From an uncultured Gammaproteobacteria bacterium (GTDB lineage: Bacteria; Pseudomonadota; Gammaproteobacteria; CAIUAS01), in NCBI GenBank assembly GCA_903897205.1, contig CAIUAS010000367.1:1-10717 (forward strand): a DNA stretch of 10,717 nucleotides. The letters run 5' to 3'. The notes beneath the pieces were generated by a model. The model was not told the origin of the DNA and did not search any database. It saw only the letters and a program-made list of their open reading frames with translations. Of this stretch, positions 1 to 6,048 are shown in pieces. Each line of letters opens with the position of its first letter. The stretch's first letter is position 1. A program made the translations under genes and the position numbers.

Positions 1-35
1 ATGTGGCACTTTTAAGTACCGATGTAAAATTATTT

Positions 36-1544
36 TTATAACCCAAGATCAGTCATAACCTGATCAATTTTAAGGTTTGTTTTTGCTTCGACTGAATCAT
101 AATCAGAAGGAGAAGAAAGCGTGTCTTTTACTTCAATATAGAATTTTATCTTTGGTTCTGTTCCTGAAGGACGAACAGAGACCTTAGATCCGTCTTCTGT
201 GAAGAACTGAAGCACATTTGCCGTAATTTTTTGATTAATTGGCACTTTATTGCCGGTCAGCAAATGCTTTTCCTCAAGAGTCTCATAATCTTTCACAACC
301 GAAAGAGCTGAGCCTGCAAGTTGTTTCGGCGGATTATTTCTGAAATTAATCATCATCTCTTCAATTTCCTCAGCACCGCTTTTCCCGGTTCGGACGACAT
401 ATTTCATTTTCTCTTTTGAGTAGCCATAAGTAAGATAAATATCCTGTAACATCTCGAACAGCGATCGCCCGTTGTCTTTAGCCCAGGCTGCAATCTCAGC
501 CATCAAAGCACAGGAGGTAACAGCATCCTTATCGCGCACAAAATCAAGAGGCATAAACCCGAAACTCTCTTCGCCACCACCAATGTAGTTTTTCTTCCCT
601 TCATTCTCGCGGATTACCTCTGCAATGTATTTAAACCCGGTGTAGACATCGAAATACTGGACATTATTCCTTTTTGCGATATCAACTACTAATTCACTTG
701 TAACTATAGTCTTAACTACATATTCATTTCCTTTCAATAGTCCAAGCTCCTTGCGTTTTGTAATTATGTAATATAAGAATATCAGAACTGTCTGGTTTCC
801 ATTTACAAGGATGAATTCACCTTTGTCATTTTTTATTGCAATACCCAGACGGTCCGCATCAGGATCAGAAGCCATTACAAGGTCGGCATTTGTTTCAACG
901 GCTTTTGCAATGGCCAGTTTCATTGCCGCTGGTTCTTCCGGGTTTGGAGAGATTACTGTTGGAAAATCTCCGCTAACAAGATCTTGCTCAGGAACATGAA
1001 TAACGTTATTGAACCCCATTTTTTCGAGGGCCATTGGAATTAACTTAACTCCGGTACCATGAATTGGGGTATAAACTATCTTAAGGTCATTTTGACGTTT
1101 AATAATTTCAGGCGAAAGTGATACAGAAACGACCTTTTCCAGAAACTTCTGGTCCATTTCAGCACCTAGCAAAGAAATGTTTTCCTTAGGTCCGTTAAAC
1201 TTGATATCTTCAACCTTAACTTTCAATACCTCACTGATAATATTCACATCGTGTGGTTCCACAATTTGCGACCCGTCATCCCAATATGCTTTGTAGCCGT
1301 TATATTCTTTTGGATTATGGGATGCCGTGAGAATTATCCCGCTTTGCAAACCAAGTTCCCGAATCGCGAATGATATTTCGGGTGTTGGGCGTAAATCTTC
1401 GAATAGGTAAACCTTAATGCCGTTAGCCGAAAAAATTCCAGCAGCCGTTTCAGCAAAAAGACGGCTGTTGTTTCTGCAGTCATGTCCGATTGCAACTCCG
1501 ATTTGTTCAGAACCGGCAAAGGCAATTTTCAGATAGTTGCTTAA
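36..1544 (-). other. Phosphoglucomutase segment, N-terminus missing
   Basis: This segment (fusion residues ~329-830) belongs to the alpha-D-phosphohexomutase superfamily, which interconverts hexose 1- and 6-phosphates in the cytosol for glycogen and nucleotide-sugar metabolism. The catalytic phosphoserine loop TASHNP is at residues 401-406 with Ser403 as the phosphorylated residue. The metal loop DPDADR is at 555-560, the sugar-binding loop GGGEESFG at 650-657, and the phosphate-binding loop RPSGTEPK at 786-793, so all four catalytic loops are present. Bacteroidota homologues are about 575-580 residues. Here roughly the first 75 are absent, including the conserved GTGGLRG region of domain 1, so the protein would probably not fold or work as it stands. 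GC counted over 1321-1500 is 48%, well above the adjoining Wzc segment. The complete gene presumably exists elsewhere with its own start. Confidence 0.93.
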
Positions 1545-2528
1545 TTGGGTGCGTTGATTGTCATAGTTACTAAGTTTTGTAAAATAATCCTGTTCCTCAT
1601 GCGTTAAATCAAGTATGCCTTTATTTGATTTGTAATTTTGCATGGTATCTTCAAAAAACTTTAATACAGCAGATACTTCCATCATTTGCTTATCAATGTA
1701 TTGAAGGGTGCGTTCATTAAGGTTAAAACGACTTTTTAACGAGTTTTCTATATATAATTTAGAAAGTGTATCTAAAAACATTTTAGCCCTGCCCACTAAA
1801 TTATCTTCTATCGAAAGTTTTAAAATGTTGGTATAATCAGGGTTTTCTATTTTCAATCTGTTTTGAAAACTATACACCAAAGATTCTAAAGAATGTATTT
1901 TAAATTCGTATTGTATGTTTTTAAGTTCGTTTATTCCAACGGCAGTCATAGCGTCTGCCGTTATTAGTAAATCATAATTAATGGTAATAAGTTCTTTTCC
2001 AAAAATGCCTTTTTGTTTAATTTCTTTATCGCCTTCTTTATAAGAAATCTCGTATGTTTTATCGTTTACTATTTTAAAGGAAATAGGTTTTTCATAGAAA
2101 CTGGCATTAACCGTATTTACAGAAACTAAAAAGGGCATACCGCTAAATTCTTCTTTGGTGCGCACTCTCCCAACAATGTAATAAGCTACTTGTATTTTCG
2201 ATTTTAATTTATCAACTACTTTTTCAATTAAATCGTATGATTTTATTACGCGCGTTTCGTTAGAATTATCAACATAAGAACCCATGGTGCCACCATAGTA
2301 ATTATCGTTTTCGTTAATAAGATTTCCTTTAGAATACTGATCATTGTTTTTTAGTAAAAGCTGAGAAGTTACCTGATAGGTTTCAAACTGACGATAAGCA
2401 ACAAAGTACCCAACTAAGTAAAGAATAGGTACGATAAAAAAAGGCACATACCAGTTTTGTACAATGGTGCGCCAAATAACTTTGATGTCATCAAACTTTA
2501 AAACAGATGTGCTTTGTTTTTTTGCCAA
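36..2528 (-). CDS. Chimeric open frame: Wzc-like N-terminus joined to phosphoglucomutase C-terminus
   Basis: A single uninterrupted 830-residue frame encodes two unrelated proteins in tandem. Residues 1 to about 329 match the membrane-anchored N-terminal part of Wzc/Wzz-type polysaccharide chain-length proteins. Residues about 329 to 830 match phosphoglucomutase/phosphomannomutase. The start used is TTG at 2528; an in-frame stop lies upstream at 2553-2555, and the first in-frame ATG would be at about residue 81, beyond the membrane helix, so TTG is the only start that keeps the helix. The stop is TAA at 36-38. Neither half is complete: the Wzc part lacks its second coil, second membrane helix and kinase domain, and the mutase lacks its first ~75 residues. 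An automatic annotation would probably call the whole thing a phospho-sugar mutase. I see the frame directly; that it is a real gene is doubtful. Confidence 0.6.
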   Translation of the reverse strand: MAKKQSTSVLKFDDIKVIWRTIVQNWYVPFFIVPILYLVGYFVAYRQFETYQVTSQLLLKNNDQYSKGNLINENDNYYGGTMGSYVDNSNETRVIKSYDLIEKVVDKLKSKIQVAYYIVGRVRTKEEFSGMPFLVSVNTVNASFYEKPISFKIVNDKTYEISYKEGDKEIKQKGIFGKELITINYDLLITADAMTAVGINELKNIQYEFKIHSLESLVYSFQNRLKIENPDYTNILKLSIEDNLVGRAKMFLDTLSKLYIENSLKSRFNLNERTLQYIDKQMMEVSAVLKFFEDTMQNYKSNKGILDLTHEEQDYFTKLSNYDNQRTQLSNYLKIAFAGSEQIGVAIGHDCRNNSRLFAETAAGIFSANGIKVYLFEDLRPTPEISFAIRELGLQSGIILTASHNPKEYNGYKAYWDDGSQIVEPHDVNIISEVLKVKVEDIKFNGPKENISLLGAEMDQKFLEKVVSVSLSPEIIKRQNDLKIVYTPIHGTGVKLIPMALEKMGFNNVIHVPEQDLVSGDFPTVISPNPEEPAAMKLAIAKAVETNADLVMASDPDADRLGIAIKNDKGEFILVNGNQTVLIFLYYIITKRKELGLLKGNEYVVKTIVTSELVVDIAKRNNVQYFDVYTGFKYIAEVIRENEGKKNYIGGGEESFGFMPLDFVRDKDAVTSCALMAEIAAWAKDNGRSLFEMLQDIYLTYGYSKEKMKYVVRTGKSGAEEIEEMMINFRNNPPKQLAGSALSVVKDYETLEEKHLLTGNKVPINQKITANVLQFFTEDGSKVSVRPSGTEPKIKFYIEVKDTLSSPSDYDSVEAKTNLKIDQVMTDLGL
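1542..2528 (-). other. Wzc/Wzz-type polysaccharide chain-length protein segment, C-terminus missing
   Basis: This segment (residues 1 to ~329) resembles the N-terminal half of bacterial tyrosine-autokinase co-polymerases that control export and chain length of surface polysaccharide. A short basic, cytosolic start is followed by a membrane helix at about residues 27-45 (from WYVPFFIVP to FVAYR), then a beta-rich region containing YQVTSQLLLKNND, typical of the Wzz domain. A long helical region at about 255-329 includes YIDKQMMEVSAVLKFFEDT and the family-typical stretch EEQDYFTKLSNYDNQR just before the break. A normal Bacteroidota Wzc is about 800 residues and continues with more coil, a second membrane helix and a cytosolic kinase with a Tyr-rich tail; none of this is present. 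GC over 1621-1860 is 28%. It diverges from the small gene at 2629, with 100 bases between starts. Confidence 0.85.
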
Positions 2529-2547
2529 AAGAGTAGCTTTATAAGGG

Positions 2548-2555
2548 CGAAATTA
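2548..2555 (-). promoter_or_regulatory. Candidate Bacteroidota -7 element upstream of the Wzc segment
   Basis: On the minus strand the sequence reads TAATTTCG, one mismatch from the TAnnTTTG -7 consensus of the Bacteroidota primary sigma factor. It ends 19 bases before the TTG start, which implies a very short leader. I could not find a -33 TTG at the usual ~19-base spacing; the nearest is only 12 bases upstream. This element alone is weak evidence for a promoter. It does overlap the in-frame stop codon that limits the frame, so a start further upstream is impossible. Confidence 0.3.
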
Positions 2556-2628
2556 CATTTTAATTTGCAATAGTATATGTGTGGTATTGTTTTTAATTTG
2601 TATTTTAGCACATTAAAAGTTTAATAGC

Positions 2629-2841
2629 ATGAAAACAACATCAAAAATTATTTTTACTACACTTTTTATTTTTATTGCCAATCTAGGTTTTTGTGGTCCG
2701 GCTGCCCCTGGCGGCGGCGGTCATCCTGCTTGTTGGCCTGTGTGCATACCGGTTGATAATGGCCTTGTTTTCTTAATTATTGCCGCCGGGTTATATGGTT
2801 GCAAAAAACTATACGATTTTCAAAAGAAAGTTAAAGCCTAA
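2629..2841 (+). CDS. Small secreted membrane protein, PID-CTERM-like
   Basis: The 70-residue product has a signal peptide (MKTTSK, then a hydrophobic run from Ile7 to about Phe21). A short Gly/Pro-rich linker follows (PAAPGGGGHP, 24-33), then a CWPVC motif with Cys35 and Cys39. The end is a hydrophobic segment IPVDNGLVFLIIAAGLYG (40-57) and a basic tail KKLYDFQKKVKA. The pattern Pro-rich linker, P(I/V)D(G/N)G, hydrophobic helix, basic end matches the short PID-CTERM proteins common in Bacteroidota, which resemble C-terminal sorting signals; their function is not established. Here Val replaces Ile and Asn replaces the first Gly. The ATG at 2629 places the signal peptide correctly. Cys22 is not in a good lipobox, because Phe21 precedes it. 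It is transcribed away from the Wzc segment and followed by a hairpin terminator, so it is probably monocistronic. Confidence 0.65.
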   Translation: MKTTSKIIFTTLFIFIANLGFCGPAAPGGGGHPACWPVCIPVDNGLVFLIIAAGLYGCKKLYDFQKKVKA

Positions 2842-2868
2842 ACGTTAATCTCCTTATCTTTTTCTATT

Positions 2869-2905
2869 AAAAAAACGCAGGTTTATCAATAAAGCCGTGT
2901 TTTTG
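2869..2905 (+). terminator. Imperfect A/T-flanked hairpin, likely terminator of the small gene
   Basis: An A tract (2869-2875) followed by CGCAGGTTTA pairs with TAAAGCCGTG and a run of five T (2900-2904). Pairing gives about 14 base pairs, including one G-T, with single bulges at A2879 and G2894 and a TCAA tetraloop at 2886-2889. The A and T tracts on the two sides would let it act in both directions. It lies 28 bases after the small gene's stop and immediately before the malic enzyme promoter candidate, as expected for a boundary between transcription units. Confidence 0.5.
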
Positions 2906-2906
2906 T

Positions 2907-2914
2907 TATCTTCG
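2907..2914 (+). promoter_or_regulatory. maeB: Candidate -7 element for the malic enzyme gene
   Basis: TATCTTCG differs from the Bacteroidota -7 consensus TAnnTTTG at one base. It ends 20 bases before the ATG at 2935, giving a leader of roughly a dozen bases. No clear -33 TTG is visible; only TTT at 2882-2884, inside the preceding hairpin, is near the right place. The spacing to the start is almost the same as for the candidate upstream of the Wzc segment. Confidence 0.35.
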
Positions 2915-2934
2915 CCTCTCTAAAAAATTTTCGT

Positions 2935-5205
2935 ATGAATAATTTTCAAAAGCAAGATGCCCTTGATTATCACTCTCAAGGCCGACCGGGCAAGATAGAA
3001 GTAATACCAACCAAACCCTATTCAACCCAGCGAGACCTTACACTGGCCTACTCTCCAGGCGTTGCAGAGCCTTGTTTAGAAATAGAAAAAAACCCGGAAG
3101 ATGCTTATAAATATACCGCTAAAGGAAATTTAGTGGCCGTAATTTCTAACGGAACCGCCGTGCTTGGTCTTGGCGATATTGGCGCGCTTGCCGGTAAACC
3201 TGTAATGGAAGGAAAAGGCCTACTCTTTAAAATTTTTGCCGATATAGATGTTTTTGACATAGAAGTGGATACAAAAAATGTTGACGAATTTGTAAATACA
3301 GTAAAAAATATTGCCTGCACCTTTGGTGGAATTAACCTTGAGGATATCAAATCGCCGGAGTGTTTTGAAATAGAGCGTCGTTTAAAAGCCGAGTTAAATA
3401 TTCCGCTTATGCACGATGATCAGCATGGTACAGCCATCATCTCATCTGCCGGATTGATGAATGCCGTTGAGGTTTCGGGCAAAAAATTATCAGAAGTAAA
3501 ACTGGTTGTAAACGGCGCAGGCGCTTCGGCTATTTCTTGTTCCAAACTTTATATTGCCATTGGCGTAAAGAAAGAAAACATTGTAATGGTTGATAGCAAA
3601 GGTGTTATTACTGATGATAGAACCGACCTGGACGAACATAAAAAGTTTTTTGCCACAGCTCGCAAAGATGTTAAAACACTGGCAGAAGCCATGAAGGGTG
3701 CCGATGTATTTGTTGGCCTTTCTAAAGGAAATATTTTAAATAAAGAAATGGTGCAAAGCATGGCGCCAAACTGTATTGTATTTGCACTTGCCAACCCAAC
3801 ACCCGAAATTTCTTACGAAGATGCCATTGCCGCACGCCCTGATGTTATTGTGGCTACGGGTCGAAGCGATAACCCTAACCAGGTTAATAACGTTTTAGGG
3901 TTTCCGTTTATTTTTCGTGGAGCGCTTGATGTGCGTGCCAATTGCATTAACGAAGAAATGAAATTAGCAGCTGTTAAAGCCATTGCCGATTTGGCAAAAG
4001 AACCTGTTCCAGATTATGTAAACTTAGCGTACGGCTCTAAAAATTTAAGTTTTGGTGCAGATTATATCATTCCTAAACCAATAGATAATCGTTTAATTTC
4101 AACCGTGTCTCCCGCTGTGGCAAAGGCCGCCATGGATTCTGGTGTGGCGGCACATAAAATAACCGATTGGGAAGCTTATAAAACAGAGCTTGATAATCGT
4201 TTAGGAAAAGATAATCGTTTAATGCGCTCGTTGGTTAACAAAGCAAAAACAAACCCTAAGCGCGTTGTATTTGGTGAAGCTAATAACTACAAAATTTTAA
4301 AAGCTGCGCAAATGGTGCGCGATGAGGGTATTGCAAAACCAATTTTATTAGGCAATAAAGAAAAAATAAGCAGATTGATGAAGGAACATCATTTAGATTT
4401 AAATGAAATTCAAATCATTGATCCGTTTGATAATGAAAATGAAGCCTTGCGAAATGATTATGCAGAAGTGCTTTGGAAAAAACGCCAACGTAAGGGCTTA
4501 ACACTTTATGATTGTCGCCGTAAAATGACCGAACGCAATTATTTTGGAGCCATGATGGTTGAAACCGGTGCTGCTGATGCTATGATATCTGGTTTAACAC
4601 GTAAATATTCTGCTCCGGTTATTCCCGCTATACAATGTATTGGCGTGGCAGATGGGCATTCTCGCTTGGCGGGTTTATATATGATAATTACAAAACGCGG
4701 CCCCTTCTTTTTTGCTGATTGCACCATGAATGTTGACCCTACAACCGAAGAATTGGTTGAAATAACAACACTTACAGCAAAAACAGTAAAACAGTTTAAT
4801 ATTGTTCCACGCATTGCTATGTTATCATACACAAATTTTGGTTCGTCTGATGGAGAGTTGCCAAACAAGGTGCAAAAAGCAGTTAAAATTTTACATAAAG
4901 ATTTTCCCGGATTAATTGTTGATGGCGACTTACAAGCTAATTTTGCTCTTAATAATCGGTTATTAAAAGAAGAGTTTTCGTTTTCGAGTTTGGTTGACAA
5001 AGATGTAAACACACTAATTTTCCCAAATCTTTCTTCGGCAAACATTGCTTATAAACTAATGCAAGAATTGGGTGGGGCAGAGGCTATTGGCCCTATTTTA
5101 ATGGGATTGAAAAAACCGGTGCATGTATTACAATTAGGAAGTTCTGTTCGCGAAATTGTAAACATGGTAACAATTGCCGTAGTAGATGCGCAGAACAAAA
5201 AATAG
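2935..5205 (+). CDS. maeB: NADP-dependent malic enzyme with C-terminal phosphotransacetylase-like domain
   Basis: This 756-residue cytosolic enzyme oxidatively decarboxylates malate to pyruvate and CO2 with reduction of NADP, linking the TCA cycle to NADPH and pyruvate supply. The malic domain shows AYSPGVAEP with the likely catalytic Tyr39, VMEGKGLLFK with Lys94 as the likely base, and metal ligands Glu135 and Asp136 plus Asp161 in HDDQHGTA. The nucleotide-binding loop is NGAGASA (193-199), followed by ATGRSDNPNQVNN. From about residue 430 (RVVFGEANN) to the end is a phosphotransacetylase-like domain with ADAMISGLTRKY, FADCTMNVDP and LGSSVREIVN. In the MaeB family this domain lacks PTA activity and senses acetyl-CoA as an allosteric inhibitor. 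Length is normal for the family (about 750-760). The start fits the family's N-terminus (ALDYHSQGRPGKIEV). NADP preference is inferred from family membership. It appears to have its own promoter and is separated from ruvA by a repeat array. Confidence 0.96.
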   Translation: MNNFQKQDALDYHSQGRPGKIEVIPTKPYSTQRDLTLAYSPGVAEPCLEIEKNPEDAYKYTAKGNLVAVISNGTAVLGLGDIGALAGKPVMEGKGLLFKIFADIDVFDIEVDTKNVDEFVNTVKNIACTFGGINLEDIKSPECFEIERRLKAELNIPLMHDDQHGTAIISSAGLMNAVEVSGKKLSEVKLVVNGAGASAISCSKLYIAIGVKKENIVMVDSKGVITDDRTDLDEHKKFFATARKDVKTLAEAMKGADVFVGLSKGNILNKEMVQSMAPNCIVFALANPTPEISYEDAIAARPDVIVATGRSDNPNQVNNVLGFPFIFRGALDVRANCINEEMKLAAVKAIADLAKEPVPDYVNLAYGSKNLSFGADYIIPKPIDNRLISTVSPAVAKAAMDSGVAAHKITDWEAYKTELDNRLGKDNRLMRSLVNKAKTNPKRVVFGEANNYKILKAAQMVRDEGIAKPILLGNKEKISRLMKEHHLDLNEIQIIDPFDNENEALRNDYAEVLWKKRQRKGLTLYDCRRKMTERNYFGAMMVETGAADAMISGLTRKYSAPVIPAIQCIGVADGHSRLAGLYMIITKRGPFFFADCTMNVDPTTEELVEITTLTAKTVKQFNIVPRIAMLSYTNFGSSDGELPNKVQKAVKILHKDFPGLIVDGDLQANFALNNRLLKEEFSFSSLVDKDVNTLIFPNLSSANIAYKLMQELGGAEAIGPILMGLKKPVHVLQLGSSVREIVNMVTIAVVDAQNKK

Positions 5206-5206
5206 G

Positions 5207-5233
5207 TTTTTGCCACAGATTACGCAGATTTTC
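5207..5233 (-). repeat. Inverted half unit of the intergenic repeat
   Basis: This stretch begins two bases after the maeB stop and contains GCCACAGATTACGCAGATT. Bases 5208-5230 match the reverse complement of 5312-5334 at 22 of 23 positions, so with the first full unit it could form a long stem with an ~80-base A-rich loop. Such a structure in the maeB 3' region could end or stabilise the transcript, though there is no T run directly after it. Sequences of this ACAGATTAcgCAGATT kind are, from general experience, dispersed between genes in many Bacteroidota genomes. Confidence 0.75.
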
Positions 5234-5334
5234 ACAGATAATTAGGTAAAAAAAGATAAAAAAGTAGCAAAAAAACGAAAAAACAAATATTGATAAATTT
5301 AAATCGGCGATAATCCGCGTAATCTGTGGCAAAA
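5234..5334 (+). repeat. Intergenic repeat unit 1 (about 101 bp)
   Basis: The unit starts ACAGATAATTAGGTAAAAAA, runs through a purine-rich core dominated by A, then ATTGATAAA (5289-5297), CGGCGATAATCCGCG and ends ATCTGTGGCAAAA. ACAGAT at the start and ATCTGT near the end form short terminal inverted repeats. Unit 2 shares every one of these blocks in the same order. I see no coding sequence in it; short frames across it are repeat-derived. It carries no transposase and no clear target-site duplication. Confidence 0.75.
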
Positions 5335-5351
5335 GCAAAAGTATAAATTTA

Positions 5352-5442
5352 ACAGATAATCAGTAAAAAACAGCAAAATAAGGCATAAAAAACACAGAAA
5401 TTGATAAAAAATTCGCGTTAATCCGCAAAATCTGTGGCAAAA
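5352..5442 (+). repeat. Intergenic repeat unit 2 (about 91 bp), abutting ruvA
   Basis: This is a degenerate direct copy of unit 1: ACAGATAATCAGTAAAAAAC, an A-rich core, ATTGATAAA (5400-5408), TCGCGTTAATCCGC and ATCTGTGGCAAAA. Bases 5420-5442 match 5312-5334 at 21 of 23 positions; the core is about 10 bases shorter. The unit ends 9 bases before the ruvA ATG, so any ruvA promoter and leader must lie largely within repeat DNA. I found no good TAnnTTTG element here. Confidence 0.75.
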
Positions 5443-5451
5443 TACATATAA

Positions 5452-6045
5452 ATGATTGATTTTATAAAAGGAAAAATTGCAGAAAAAAATCCGGCATTTG
5501 TTGTGCTTGAGGCGGGCAATGTTGGATATGCGCTTAATATTTCGCTTAATACCTATACAAAACTTGCCGATTCTACTGAGTGTAAGCTTTACGTAGAACA
5601 GGTTTTTGTTAGAGATGATAATCCAAAGCATTACGGCTTTTTTGATATGGATGAGCGCGATATTTTCCGCAAAGTAATTTCGGTATCGGGTGTGGGTGGA
5701 AGCAGCGCTATGCTTATGTTATCATCGTTATCTGCTGCAGAAATTGCAGGGGCTGTAAACACAGCTAACGTAGCTCTTTTAAAAAGCATTAAAGGTATTG
5801 GCGAAAAAACCGCACAGCGCATTGTGGTTGATTTAAAAGGCAAGTTAGGTAAGCACGAAGGAGGAATTTCACAGATTTTAACTACTTCGTACAATAAAAA
5901 TAGAGACGAGGCGTTACTCGCTCTTGTAGCATTGGGTTTTGCCCGCAATATGGCCGAAAAAGCCATAGAAAAGGCCATAAAACAACAAGGTGTTACAACA
6001 GATACGATAGAAATATTAATTAAAGCCGCATTGAAGAATTTGTAA
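5452..6045 (+). CDS. ruvA: Holliday junction branch migration protein RuvA
   Basis: RuvA binds four-way DNA junctions as a tetramer and loads the RuvB motor for branch migration during recombinational repair. The 197-residue product has normal length. Residues 1-63 form the OB-fold domain (MIDFIKGKIAEKNPAFVVLE, then GYALNIS). Two helix-hairpin-helix motifs follow: SGVGGSSAMLML (79-90) and KGIGEKTAQRIVVDLKGK (114-131). After a flexible linker (~135-145) comes domain III, which contacts RuvB (from about RDEALLALVALGFAR). The ATG at 5452 matches the conserved family start, with no clear Shine-Dalgarno, as is usual in Bacteroidota. The first hairpin has GVGG where many homologues have GVGP. It ends three bases before the sprA start, in the same frame, so the two are almost certainly cotranscribed. 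Confidence 0.96.
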   Translation: MIDFIKGKIAEKNPAFVVLEAGNVGYALNISLNTYTKLADSTECKLYVEQVFVRDDNPKHYGFFDMDERDIFRKVISVSGVGGSSAMLMLSSLSAAEIAGAVNTANVALLKSIKGIGEKTAQRIVVDLKGKLGKHEGGISQILTTSYNKNRDEALLALVALGFARNMAEKAIEKAIKQQGVTTDTIEILIKAALKNL

Positions 6046-6048
6046 GGG

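Noticed and set aside
2629..2700. Possible lipoprotein signal at Cys22 of the small protein
   Set aside because: The residue before the cysteine is Phe, which does not fit the lipobox; a type I signal peptide or anchor is more likely.
4539..5045. A 168-codon open frame on the minus strand inside the malic enzyme gene
   Set aside because: It lies wholly antisense to the well-supported phosphotransacetylase-like domain, has low-complexity Ser/Thr-rich composition with no recognisable motif, and is a shadow of the plus-strand codon pattern.
5207..5442. CRISPR array
   Set aside because: The repeats are degenerate, unequal in length and partly inverted, the sequence between them is repeat-like and A-rich, and there are no cas genes.
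5093..5631. Minus-strand short frames across the maeB-ruvA spacer
   Set aside because: Their sequences (for example ICENLRNLWQKP) are translations of the dispersed repeat and appear as spurious hypothetical proteins wherever such repeats occur.
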